Positions 28,851 to 37,628 of a stretch of 64,000 nucleotides of DNA are shown here, one piece after another. This stretch comes from Methanocorpusculum sp. (GTDB taxonomy: Archaea > Halobacteriota > Methanomicrobia > Methanomicrobiales > Methanocorpusculaceae), in NCBI GenBank assembly GCA_029986255.1, contig DALTYD010000002.1, forward strand, positions 40,693 to 104,692. The letters are read 5' to 3'. The notes beneath the pieces were generated by a model that saw only the letters and a program-made list of their open reading frames with translations, was not told the DNA's origin and ran no database searches. Position numbers and translations under genes: made by a program. Position 1 is the stretch's first letter; every line of letters begins with the position of its first letter.

Positions 28851-29528
28851 ATGAATAAGATACTACATAAACCCCATGTGCTGATGATTTCAGAGATTAC
28901 AGCTGATGGGAAACTCACTCTAAAACGCGGGGCATCCAGTAAAATTCTGATGAAGCATATGTCACATGAAGCAGAAATTTTTCTGCATAAAACACGAGCG
29001 GCCTACGATGCAATTATGGTTGGTTCATCCACAATTAAGATTGACAATTCATATCTGACTGTGCGTATGGTTCCTGGAAAAAGTCCATTGCGAGTGATCC
29101 CTTCAAGTATGGCAGATATCCCACTGAATGCAAATGTGTTGGATACCTCATCAACTCCAACAGTTATTGCCGTGTCGGCTGCAGCGCCTAAAGAGAGAAT
29201 TGCTGCGCTTCAAAAGAAGGGTGCGTCCATCGTTGTTTCAGGAGAGAAAAAAGTGGATTTCCCAATACTGATGGATATTTTATATCAGAAATTTTCAGTA
29301 CGAAACTTAATTGTTGAAGGAGGACCGACACTAAACTGGCACATGTTGCATCACCATCTAGTGGATGAGATACGATTAATTCATCTCCCATTTATTGTTG
29401 GAGGTAAGGATACACCCTCACTAGTGGGAGGAATACATATCGATTCAGAAGATCAGATAATCCAGCTTGAACTATTAGATACACAGATGGTCGGAACCAA
29501 TCTGGTTACAGAGTATCGCGTACTGTAA
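28851..29528 (+). CDS. arfC: 2,5-diamino-6-(ribosylamino)pyrimidinone 5'-phosphate reductase
   Basis: NADPH-dependent reductase of the RibD C-terminal family that reduces the ribose side chain in archaeal riboflavin/F420 precursor synthesis. The 225-residue protein shows MISEITADGKLT at the start, the YDAIMVGSSTI-type motif near residue 55, LRVIPSS, and the NLIVEGGPTLNWHML signature. Archaeal enzymes lack the deaminase domain of RibD, as here. It stands alone, divergent from the phospholipid synthase. Confidence 0.9.
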   Translation: MNKILHKPHVLMISEITADGKLTLKRGASSKILMKHMSHEAEIFLHKTRAAYDAIMVGSSTIKIDNSYLTVRMVPGKSPLRVIPSSMADIPLNANVLDTSSTPTVIAVSAAAPKERIAALQKKGASIVVSGEKKVDFPILMDILYQKFSVRNLIVEGGPTLNWHMLHHHLVDEIRLIHLPFIVGGKDTPSLVGGIHIDSEDQIIQLELLDTQMVGTNLVTEYRVL

Positions 29529-29870
29529 CGCACAAATAAAAAATAATTCAACATAGGTACCTAGTAGATGCTGTAAAAGAAAAACGAAGGACACATACAC
29601 ACAGACTCCATTACACATCCAATAACAACTCATTTAGGTCGGAGATAGCATATTGAAATAGAGTTATTAACTATATTAAAGAATAACAAGATGAATAGAG
29701 TATAACAGAGATATAGAGACATACGTCCCATTTTACTTATATAAACATGATTAATGAAAAATACCAGAGCTGATATAGAAATACACATAGAAACTCTAAA
29801 ATTTGAAAAAAAACACTATTTTATTCGGTATATATTACACAATCGACTTTTCAAAAAAAACAAAACGTCA
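29529..29870. other. 340-bp spacer between arfC and rlmH
   Basis: The neighbours converge. No gene, repeat or clear terminator beyond A/T-rich tracts was seen. Confidence 0.4.
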
Positions 29871-30347
29871 TCACTTATGATAAGGGTCACCTCGTAAAAT
29901 CCTAAAACCGCGATAAATTTGCTCAAATAATATAAGACGACTCATTGTATGCGTAAATGTCAATCGGGAAAGAGATATCACTCTATCCACTGATGAAAAA
30001 ACTGTCGGAGAGAGACCAAACGAACCACCTATAACAAAACAGATATTCCTTCCTGAAAATATAGCATCTCTTAACAGCGAGGCAATTTCCTCACTAGTTA
30101 TCAGTGGTGCTTGAGGATCAAGCGCAACTGTACGAAACCCTGTATTCACGCCTGCAAGAATTCTTTCACCTTCACGCTCTATCACATGCATCTTCGAGGA
30201 TGAGGATGCGCTTTTCAGAACCTTCACCTCCACAAGTTCAGTTATAAAGACGGTAGCATATGGTCTTAAGCGCTTTAAAAACTCAGAAATCCCATCATTC
30301 AGATAACGATCTTTAACTCTTCCAATAAACAGTACCTGAATCTGTAT
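29871..30347 (-). CDS. rlmH: 23S rRNA pseudouridine-1915 N3-methyltransferase RlmH, apparent non-standard start
   Basis: SPOUT methyltransferase that N3-methylates pseudouridine 1915 in helix 69 of 23S rRNA. The C-terminal knot is intact: FVIGGSFGLS, LTFTHTMSRLILFEQIYR and the terminal RGDPYHK. The only standard start in frame, GTG at 30233, would remove about 38 conserved residues. The frame continues upstream as QIQVLFIGRVKDRYLNDG and KRLRPYATVFITE, which aligns with the normal RlmH N-terminus, to ATA at 30347, exactly where Met should be. A TGA lies immediately before it. With that start the length is 158 aa, as in bacteria. Non-AUG initiation, start-codon loss or a sequence error are the options. 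Confidence 0.85.
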   Translation of the reverse strand: MQIQVLFIGRVKDRYLNDGISEFLKRLRPYATVFITELVEVKVLKSASSSSKMHVIEREGERILAGVNTGFRTVALDPQAPLITSEEIASLLRDAIFSGRNICFVIGGSFGLSPTVFSSVDRVISLSRLTFTHTMSRLILFEQIYRGFRILRGDPYHK

Positions 30348-30647
30348 TCAGAAACCCCCATCAGTACCTAGAACCGTGTCTTCTACATATATCATGACAT
30401 CAATACACATATGCAATGCTGATCTTTAAATAGAGTACAATCAGTTGGACAAAGAGACTTTGTAAACTCTTAATACATCCCTAAACGATCAAAATATAGC
30501 CAATAGCAACTATATATACATTCTCAAAAATTATAGAATATAATTAAGATACTACAAGCAGTCATATTGCTACAAAAACTTTTTTCTTTTCTTAATATCT
30601 ATACAGAATCCTCATAGTAAAATAGACAGAGATATTAATAAATTATA
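30348..30647. other. 300-bp spacer, divergent promoter region of rlmH and nifB
   Basis: No gene seen. AT-rich sequence with TATA-like stretches (for example TATATATACATT near 30510) compatible with promoters for the divergent genes. A weak GGGGGT lies just before the rlmH ATA codon on the minus strand. Confidence 0.4.
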
Positions 30648-31553
30648 ATGATAGAAAATAGTAACTCAACATCCGTACAGGATCTTCCCTATGATCCTGA
30701 AACTCTCCGACACATTAATGAGCATCCATGTTATAGTCCAAAGGCACGACATTCATTTGGGCGATGCCACGTGGCGGTTGCTCCCAAATGCAATATCCAG
30801 TGTAATTACTGCATTCGAGACTATGATTGTGTCAATGAATCTCGACCAGGCGTAACTAGTTTGGTTCTTCAGCCAAGAGAGGCACTAGATCTCATCGATG
30901 ACGTCGTTGCAAAGATGAAGCACATCAAGGTGGTGGGTATTGCGGGCCCAGGCGATCCTCTTGCAAATCCTGAAACTTTTGAGACTCTCCAGTTAGTTCA
31001 TGAGAGATATCCAGAGACAATTCTCTGTATCAGCACAAATGGCCTTCTTTTGCCAGATAAGATTGATAAATTAGAAAAATACAATGTACGCAACATCACA
31101 GTTACTCTAAATGCAATTGATCCAAAAATCGGTGAAAAAATATACACCTTTGTTGAATATGAGGGGAAAAAGCATCACGGTAGAGAAGCAGCAGAACTCT
31201 TACTTTCCAAACAACTTACAGGAATTAAGGAAGCAATAAAGAGAAACATGCTGGTAAAAATCAACACGGTATATATCCCTGGAGTAAATGACACCCACAT
31301 TCCAGAAATTGCTAAGACAGTAGGAGAACTAGGTGTGTTTAACTTCAATATTATTCCTCTCATTCCTCAGTACAAGTTCAAGGATATAATACCCCCAACT
31401 CCAGCAGAGAAAGCACATATGCATGAACTTTGTGCGCCATATGTTCGTCAAATGCGCCACTGTCAGCGTTGCCGTGCTGATGCAGTTGGTATACTTGGTA
31501 AAGATGTACAAAACGAGTTTAGTTGCACCAGAAAAAGAGAGGAACAGAGATAG
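30648..31553 (+). CDS. nifB: Nitrogenase cofactor biosynthesis radical SAM protein NifB
   Basis: Builds the 8Fe core (NifB-co) of the nitrogenase cofactor from [4Fe-4S] clusters and SAM-derived carbide. The radical SAM motif is Cys48-x3-Cys52-x2-Cys55 (CNIQCNYC), preceded by GRCHVAVAP. GIAGPGDPLANPE, the central barrel and the C-terminal CQRCRADAVG match NifB. At 301 aa it is the short archaeal form without a NifX domain. No other nif gene lies in the window. An ArsR-type regulator follows 84 bp downstream. Some non-diazotrophic methanogens also keep nifB, so nitrogen fixation is not proven. Confidence 0.93.
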   Translation: MIENSNSTSVQDLPYDPETLRHINEHPCYSPKARHSFGRCHVAVAPKCNIQCNYCIRDYDCVNESRPGVTSLVLQPREALDLIDDVVAKMKHIKVVGIAGPGDPLANPETFETLQLVHERYPETILCISTNGLLLPDKIDKLEKYNVRNITVTLNAIDPKIGEKIYTFVEYEGKKHHGREAAELLLSKQLTGIKEAIKRNMLVKINTVYIPGVNDTHIPEIAKTVGELGVFNFNIIPLIPQYKFKDIIPPTPAEKAHMHELCAPYVRQMRHCQRCRADAVGILGKDVQNEFSCTRKREEQR

Positions 31554-31614
31554 CTTATCAACAAGATACAATTCTTCTTTTGCAATTTTTCAAAACCTTT
31601 TTTATGGACTCAAC

Positions 31615-31631
31615 ACTTACAATATGTAAGT
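31615..31631. promoter_or_regulatory. Palindrome just upstream of the ArsR-type regulator
   Basis: ACTTAC-AATAT-GTAAGT is a perfect 6-bp inverted repeat around 5 bases, ending 6 bases before the regulator's ATG at 31638. The spacing fits an operator for autoregulation by the encoded winged-helix protein. Because it overlaps the translation start region it could instead be a leader hairpin. No binding data exist here. Confidence 0.4.
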
Positions 31632-31637
31632 TGCAAT

Positions 31638-32315
31638 ATGATAGAACAGGAAGAACTAGCTCCTCTTTTAGATATTCTTGGAAATCGAAATAGACGGAGG
31701 ATACTTGATCTTCTCCGCCAGAAACCATGCTTTGTGACGGAAATATCAGAGCGTCTAGTAATCAATCCAAAGGCCGTCATAGAGCACCTGGCAATCATGC
31801 AAAAAGAGGATGTTATTGCCTATTATCAGGATGATAAACGGAGAAAATACTATTATCTAGTGCAAGATTTTGAACTATCAGTACAAATGAGAAGACCAGA
31901 ACAACCCCCAATGAGTAATGCTTATGCACCCACATCAAAACGTGTAGGGCCAGATGTACCCCCATTAACCGATAAAATACTCATGATACAGCATCTCCTG
32001 GATTCCCGCGAAAAACTAATCGAAAATCTAGAAGCTGTGGAAAATGATATCAATGAAATGATAAATGACGTCATTGTCAGCGGTAAAAATGTATTCAAGA
32101 ATGGGATGGAGTTGGAAATTCTTCTAGCACTCATCGACTCACCGTTAACACTAATAGAACTCTCCGATACTATCGGTCATCCAGTCAACGAGGTGACAGG
32201 ATCCCTGCGTACACTTTTCACAAAGGGATATGTAGAATCAGAAGACGGACGTTATCGAATAAAAGGACTGCAGAACGCGGTATCACTCACCTCAGGGAAA
32301 GTTTTTTTCCAATGA
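31638..32315 (+). CDS. ArsR-family winged-helix transcriptional regulator
   Basis: The N-terminal winged helix (about residues 8-75) has LLDILGNRNRRRILDLL, a CFVTEISERLVINPKAVIEHLAIM recognition region and a wing with KRRKYYYL. A linker and a coiled-coil-like helix (about 110-145) lead to a second helix-turn-helix-like part (LIELSDTIGHPVNEVTGSLRTLFTKGYVE). No ArsR metal-site CxC is seen, so the signal is unknown. It lies downstream of nifB on the same strand, with a palindrome before its start. Regulation of nifB or of itself is possible. Confidence 0.85.
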   Translation: MIEQEELAPLLDILGNRNRRRILDLLRQKPCFVTEISERLVINPKAVIEHLAIMQKEDVIAYYQDDKRRKYYYLVQDFELSVQMRRPEQPPMSNAYAPTSKRVGPDVPPLTDKILMIQHLLDSREKLIENLEAVENDINEMINDVIVSGKNVFKNGMELEILLALIDSPLTLIELSDTIGHPVNEVTGSLRTLFTKGYVESEDGRYRIKGLQNAVSLTSGKVFFQ

Positions 32316-32476
32316 AAATTTGAGAGAAAGTCCCTGTTTTGTTTCGGATAATAAAGTAGATAAATTCTAATAAATGCAGAATTCATAATGAATTTTTTTT
32401 GAAATATGGCGAAAAAATAGTAATTTATCTAATAAATTCTTCGAATTACTTGCAATAATAAAATTTATAAAAAAAA

Positions 32477-33169
32477 TTATTTTCTACCACCAACGATAAC
32501 CACAGTTTTTTCGATCATCGTAGCAAAAATACCATTTCCTAAAACACCAGGAATTTGATTAATTACTTCCTCAAGGCAAACAGGATCATCAATTTTCCCA
32601 AACACGCAATCAATCACATAGTTTCCATTATCGGAAACAACCGGACCATCCTTTTTTATTCCTTCCCGCATTTGTGGAACTCCTCCGATATCCCAGAGTT
32701 TCTTTGCAACACTACCATAAGCAAATGGTAGAACCTCTATTGGGACGGCAGCATCAAGATGTGCTACCTCTTTACTAGGATCAATTACCACAACAAACCT
32801 CTTTGCCGCATCGGCCACAATCTTTTCACGCAGAAGGGCAGCACCACGACCCTTAATCATCTGTTTTCTGGGATCAACCTGATCTGCACCATCAATCGCA
32901 ATATCCAGCAATGGATGCTGAGTCAGAGTTGTAAGAGAGATGCCATATTCCTCCGCGCGCAACGCCGTCTGATAAGACGTGGGGACACCAAGAATATTCA
33001 AGCCTTCTGCTCTTATGCGCTCACCCAACCACTCCATTGCAAAAAACACGGTTGAACCAGTCCCAAGGCCAACGATCATGCCGTCTTCGACCATATTTGC
33101 TGCACGAAGACCAGCATCCTTTTTCGCTGCAACAACAAGATCACTCATATCAAACTCGTAGGTTGCCAT
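32477..33169 (-). CDS. rpiA: Ribose-5-phosphate isomerase A
   Basis: Interconverts ribose-5-phosphate and ribulose-5-phosphate. The 230-residue protein has GLGTGSTVFFAMEWLGERI, GVPTSYQT, the catalytic DGADQVDPRKQMIKGRGAALLREKI segment with the active-site Asp and Lys, and the C-terminal NGIFATMIEKTVVIVG. Homology sets the start at ATG 33169 (MATYEFDMSDLV); the frame extends further but the upstream residues are not family-like. It is the last gene before a 1.7-kb gap. Confidence 0.95.
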   Translation of the reverse strand: MATYEFDMSDLVVAAKKDAGLRAANMVEDGMIVGLGTGSTVFFAMEWLGERIRAEGLNILGVPTSYQTALRAEEYGISLTTLTQHPLLDIAIDGADQVDPRKQMIKGRGAALLREKIVADAAKRFVVVIDPSKEVAHLDAAVPIEVLPFAYGSVAKKLWDIGGVPQMREGIKKDGPVVSDNGNYVIDCVFGKIDDPVCLEEVINQIPGVLGNGIFATMIEKTVVIVGGRK

Positions 33170-33402
33170 CACATATAAGCATCTAACGAAAAGATATATT
33201 GTATCCCAGATATTTGAACAATGAATATCCACCAAACCTAGTCAAGGAAATAAATGATATTAAGATGGTGTGAATAATTTGAAGAGAACAATAATGCAAT
33301 GATCTGAGCTCTCATAACATTCTATACAATGAACACACTGAAGGAGAAATATTCACTCGAAGATCATTGACACTAAATATCCTCATATTCTTGATTAGAA
33401 TT

Positions 33403-33426
33403 ACAGATTATTAATCAATAATCTGT
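33403..33426. repeat. Perfect 10-bp-arm inverted repeat
   Basis: ACAGATTATT (33403-33412), spacer AATC, then AATAATCTGT (33417-33426). It is perfectly complementary and lies about 95 bases before the small ORF at 33521. It could be an operator or an RNA hairpin; no T-run follows on the plus strand. Confidence 0.5.
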
Positions 33427-33520
33427 CGCAAAATTGTACTAAAAATCAGGATTGTTGCATTTATTCTCATCATTCATTGAGTCAACGTTTCACACACATC
33501 ACATAAGGAGGTAAATAAAT

Positions 33521-33616
33521 ATGATAAGTATCCCAATCGTTATCTATTATAAAACAATTAAGATACATGAAAATCTCAAGATAGGACAACATTGCAACAC
33601 AGTATTATTGAAATGA
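33521..33616 (+). CDS. 31-codon small ORF with a strong ribosome site
   Basis: AAGGAGG (33505-33511) lies 9 bases before an ATG that opens a 31-residue frame: MISIPIVIYYKTIKIHENLK, then IGQHCNTVLLK. The first ten residues are hydrophobic, too short for a membrane helix. No family is recognised. The Shine-Dalgarno is stronger than that of many real genes in the window, so translation is plausible. Alternatively it is the surviving 5' end of a lost gene. Confidence 0.35.
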   Translation: MISIPIVIYYKTIKIHENLKIGQHCNTVLLK

Positions 33617-34899
33617 GTAATGCAGCAGGATAATTGAGGTTTGAACCTTACACAGAAAAAAAAACTTATTTATAATAACACCGAGGTAAATCTCATCACA
33701 AATATCGCCTTTTAGATAAAATTAATCAGAATATCACATTTCATAAGACTCAATGTTTAGATAGAGACAACTCATCATGGTGATGGACAACATTATCCTC
33801 ATGTCTCACATTAGAGGTAGATATCACATGCATCACAAGAGGATCATTGAAAATATATCACTACAGAAAACCATAATCACAAATTCTATCGATCATTTTT
33901 GAGAACACAGGAGAGTACGTCATCATGACCAACGGGAGATAAGCAGAGATAGTTGAAGCAATCTTTAGAGATCCAGGATGTTTTCTAGAGGTATGAAAAG
34001 TCTGAACAGTCTGAGCTATAGTCTCAATTGGATGACAGTTTTCCAGGAAAAAAAGCGTATTGATATCAGAGGATTTGAAATGTAAAGTCGATATCATCAT
34101 GGCAAACCATATGAAAATGAAGTCTCTGCACTCAGTTCATAATGCTCCTAAAAATGAGAAGGGAGACCTCCATCCATAGGATTAGTTCTCCACGCCTACA
34201 TATTCGATTAAATTCGAGATCATATGGATCAAAAAACCAATCCAAAATAGCTTTTCGAAAAATTACTTGAGAAAGAAAATAGGTCGTAATGATCGTAGTC
34301 TATTATTATTCTATAATACAAACCATATAATATATAGCTCGTAAAATTAATATTTGATATCGAAATAATTGTATCAAGAGAATAAATCACACAATCAATA
34401 CAGACGAATATTTAAGTGATTCTGTTGATCCATGAGTTTAAGGAGATATTTCTCCCTGTATCATCCTAACAACGTTTACGCAGGAGATAGTATGGGAGTA
34501 CTCACCAATTAATTAGAGATCGTTCATACAGTCTTAGTAACGATTTCAGAAAGCGCGTCACTTCAAACATATAACCCAACTCCAGCTGAACTTACCTCGT
34601 ATTTGTTGCAGAAATAGATGGTTTACACTTGGTAAAAAAGACTTCAACCATGGGAGATAGAGATAATAACTACAAGGTTAACATGAGATAGGGGAGAGGT
34701 ATCAAAGAGAATAGATACAAAATGGATTTACATATCTGGCAATCAACACAGAATTGGATATTAATAATGGAAGGGGCGAATAACGTACGTACGGCACAAA
34801 ACCCACCACTTGCAGAGATAATTAAGCTAGTTCAGATTAATCCGTTGACGACACACAATAGGAATGATACACTACATTCTCTTGGGGAGTGCTAAAAGA

Positions 34900-35685
34900 A
34901 TGACGAATGTCTTGAATATTGAACACCTAGTAATAGAACGATCTGGCCATATAGTACTGGAAGATATTAATTTTGTACTGCATAAAGGTGATGTTGCGGC
35001 AATTATCGGACCAAACGGGGGGGGGAAAACCTCATTGTTGATGAGTATTATTGGCTTAATTCAGCCAAAATCGGGTGTGATCCAAGTTTTTGGTAAAGAA
35101 CCTAAGCGGGCACGATCTCAGATCGGGTATGTACCACAAGTGCGTACGTTTGATTTTTCGTATCCAATGACAGTGCGAGATATGATACTGACCGGGCGAC
35201 TTGGACACATATCAGGAATAATGAAACGATATCGTGAAACGGACTATACTGCTGCAATGAACGCAATTGAGGCAATGGATCTAAATGGATATGAAGAACG
35301 TCCAATTATGGAGCTATCTGGTGGGGAACAACAACGGGCAGTAATTGCTCGCGCACTTGTAGGAGAGCCAGAATTTCTAATTCTGGATGAACCGACTATC
35401 TATGTAGATGGACCTACTGGAAAACGACTAATGACACTTTTGGAAGATCTTCGAGAGCGAATGACTGTACTGATGGTTACCCATGATATTAGTGCGATGT
35501 CAGAGCATGTGAACAGGATTGCATGCTTAAACCGAAAAATGTTCACGCATGATACAGATAAGATTACAGAGGATATGATAAAGGCCACTTATGGCAGTCA
35601 AATGGAACTACTCACACATGGTTATGTACCTCATCGTGTTCTTGCAAAGCATAATTTCGATGAAGATGCGGAGCACTTACGATGA
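34900..35685 (+). CDS. znuC: Zinc/manganese-type ABC transporter ATP-binding protein
   Basis: ATPase of a metal-ion uptake system. It has Walker A GPNGGGKTS near residue 37, the Q-loop in YVPQVRTFDFSYP, signature LSGGEQQR, Walker B FLILDEP and the switch histidine in MVTHD. The subfamily match is to ZnuC/MntB-like proteins; the metal cannot be decided. I choose ATG 34900 (MTNVLNIEHL), which has GGGGAG about 10 bases upstream, over the ATG at 34864. It overlaps the permease gene by 4 bp. No solute-binding protein gene lies beside it. Confidence 0.9.
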   Translation: MTNVLNIEHLVIERSGHIVLEDINFVLHKGDVAAIIGPNGGGKTSLLMSIIGLIQPKSGVIQVFGKEPKRARSQIGYVPQVRTFDFSYPMTVRDMILTGRLGHISGIMKRYRETDYTAAMNAIEAMDLNGYEERPIMELSGGEQQRAVIARALVGEPEFLILDEPTIYVDGPTGKRLMTLLEDLRERMTVLMVTHDISAMSEHVNRIACLNRKMFTHDTDKITEDMIKATYGSQMELLTHGYVPHRVLAKHNFDEDAEHLR

Positions 35686-36563
35686 TAGATATTCTGTCGT
35701 ATGGATATATGCAACATGCGTTCCTTGCGGCAGGGCTTGCAAGTGTTGTGTGTGGGATCATCGGAAGTTATATTATTGTCCAGCAAATATCAGCAATTTC
35801 AGGAGGAATTGCACATGCAACATTTGGGGGAGTTGGGCTCGGATATCTGATGGGGTTCTCACCAATTGCAGGAGCTGCAGGGTTTGCAGTATTAGCGGCA
35901 ATGATAATCGGAGTTTTAAAGGAGTATGCCCAGCAAAAAGTGGACATGCTAATTAACGCAGTGTGGGCAATAGGGATGTCACTAGGAGTTCTGTTTGTTG
36001 CGCTAACACCACGATATGTCCCAGATATTGAATCATATCTGTTTGGAAACATTTTGCAGGTAACAAATGGAGATATTGTTCTTGCAGGATGTTTAGCAAT
36101 GATGATTATAACAGTAGTTGCAGTGCTATATCATCCATTTCTTGCGGTGACATTTGATGAAGAGTATGCAACAGTCATGAATTTACCAGTGAAATTACTG
36201 AATATACTCCTACTGATCTTGATTTCGTTGACCGTGATAATTCTAATCCAGGTAGTTGGAATTATTCTCGTGATCGCACTTCTGACACTACCTGCAGCAA
36301 GCTGTCGAATGCTAACCTCACGACTGGGGGTGATGATGATAGGATCTTCTGGGATTGCAACTGTGGATTCGTTCGGAGGGATTGTTTTATCTTATTTTTG
36401 GAGTGTTCCAGCAGGAGCAACCATTACCCTTACAGCTGCTGCAGTATTTCTGATTGTAATTGGAAAACAACTGTACAAGAAAAGGGAGATGAACGAGTGT
36501 TTAACTCCTTTTTTAAAAGAGAGAACACACAATAATAGAGACCATATCATAAATAAAAAGTAA
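35682..36563 (+). CDS. znuB: Zinc/manganese-type ABC transporter permease
   Basis: Membrane permease of the ABC-3 family, 293 residues with about eight hydrophobic segments. Typical features are ILSYGYMQHAFLAAGLASVVCG at the start, SGGIAHATFGGVGLGYL near residue 40, and LTLPAASCRMLTSRL in the region that contacts the ATPase. It partners the upstream ATP-binding protein, with a 4-bp overlap (ATGA). The C-terminus is short and charged. The substrate-binding partner must be encoded elsewhere, if it exists. Confidence 0.9.
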   Translation: MIDILSYGYMQHAFLAAGLASVVCGIIGSYIIVQQISAISGGIAHATFGGVGLGYLMGFSPIAGAAGFAVLAAMIIGVLKEYAQQKVDMLINAVWAIGMSLGVLFVALTPRYVPDIESYLFGNILQVTNGDIVLAGCLAMMIITVVAVLYHPFLAVTFDEEYATVMNLPVKLLNILLLILISLTVIILIQVVGIILVIALLTLPAASCRMLTSRLGVMMIGSSGIATVDSFGGIVLSYFWSVPAGATITLTAAAVFLIVIGKQLYKKREMNECLTPFLKERTHNNRDHIINKK

Positions 36564-36582
36564 ATAATAAACATATAAATAT

Positions 36583-36927
36583 TTATTTTTCTTTCTCAAC
36601 AGCTTTTTTTGCTCGTTTTATCCGCTCTTTTGTTGTAAACCCCGTGATCAGATATAAATACTGGCGAAAGCGTTTGTTGGTATCAAGAATGATTGCATCT
36701 GCCTCGGGACTCGGCATAGAAAGAACCTCTGTGTTTGTCTCAGTATCGACAATTACAGTCTTGTTCTTTTCTCCAGCCCATACTTCAAGATGCGACAGGC
36801 TCCCGTACGAAATGGAATAGTGTCCTGCAGCAACTATGGGCTCTGTCTCAAAAATATCAGTAAATCCAGTAGCAATCCGAATAGGAAGATCCTTGGACAT
36901 TCCACGTTTAACTTCATACTCATGCAT
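36583..36927 (-). CDS. Conserved methanogen protein, DUF5611-like
   Basis: A 114-residue protein starting MHEYEVKRGMSKDL, with a mixed alpha/beta pattern, an IVDTETNTEV turn and a Lys-rich C-terminal helix (TKERIKRAKKAVEKEK). It resembles a conserved euryarchaeal family that I recall as DUF5611, of unknown function. It is convergent with znuB, monocistronic and soluble. The family name is from memory. Confidence 0.75.
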   Translation of the reverse strand: MHEYEVKRGMSKDLPIRIATGFTDIFETEPIVAAGHYSISYGSLSHLEVWAGEKNKTVIVDTETNTEVLSMPSPEADAIILDTNKRFRQYLYLITGFTTKERIKRAKKAVEKEK

Positions 36928-37086
36928 AACTATTATAGATTTATGATAGGCATGAATTTAAGTACTTGTCAAATGAGATATTTTAGAAAAAAGATATCCT
37001 ATAGCACAGACATAAAGTATGAGATCTTCTAAATTAAAAGGATACCTTATTATAGGGTAACACGAATAGAATAAAGTATTAAAAAT

Positions 37087-37161
37087 GGGCTTGTGGCTTA
37101 GCCAGGATAGAGCGTCGGGCTTCTAACCCGAATGTCGTGGGTTCAAATCCCTCCAGGCCCG
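37087..37161 (+). tRNA. tRNA-Arg (anticodon TCT)
   Basis: A 75-base cloverleaf: acceptor GGGCTTG/CAGGCCC (one G-U), D arm with GTGGCTTAGCC, anticodon stem TCGGG/CCCGA enclosing CTTCTAA (anticodon TCT), and T arm with GGTTCAAATCC. The discriminator is G and CCA is not encoded. T6 at 37163-37168 is a likely terminator. Confidence 0.96.
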
Positions 37162-37628
37162 CTTTTTTGATTTTTCAAGGGAAAAAAACATTTCCATTAT
37201 CTCTAAAATCAACGATAAAGAGAGGCGATAAAAACGTGAAGACTCTACTAGAGTGGGATGAGATCTCACCAGCATAAAGATCCTGTATTTATTAGAAACA
37301 GGGACATATAACGTAATGAATTCGCTAGCATCGCTCCTTATAACCAATCAACGTGGCAACAATTTACAAAACAGAAAATGACAAAATTCAGGATAATCAA
37401 GAGATAATTTTAAACATGTACAACATCTGTTATAAATGTCACAATCATCAGATTGATATCCTGAATCGTTCCGCAAATGATGCATGACTTTAGGAAAAGA
37501 GATAGCAGAGTTCATCATAATACATGAGGATGATATAATTTTGCAGAGATTACGTGAAATATTTGTGACTGGCATCGATGAGGAAAACACCACCAAACAA
37601 CATTAAAATTCCTAATAAAAAAGATTTT
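37162..37628. other. 470-bp spacer, tRNA-Arg to DRG GTPase
   Basis: T-runs directly after the tRNA, then AT-rich sequence. The minus-strand frame over the tRNA (37123-37347) ends in the RDLNPRHSG residues typical of antisense reading of a tRNA and is not a gene. Nothing else seen. Confidence 0.5.

Larger units (their letters stand above)
33170..34899. other. 1.7-kb spacer upstream of the Zn/Mn transporter genes
   Basis: The longest gene-poor stretch in the window. No frame on either strand resembles a known protein; the longest (minus strand, 33861-34100) has no ribosome site or family features. It holds a perfect palindrome (33403-33426), a 31-codon ORF with a strong ribosome site (33521-33616) and a CGTACGTACG palindrome (34784-34793). 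The substrate-binding protein gene that normally accompanies znuCB is not present here or anywhere in the window. Confidence 0.55.

Noticed and set aside
29871..30233. GTG 30233 as the rlmH start
   Set aside because: It would remove conserved N-terminal sequence that is plainly present upstream in the same frame.
37123..37347. Minus-strand open frame ending RDLNPRHSG
   Set aside because: It is the antisense of tRNA-Arg; this peptide ending is a familiar artefact.
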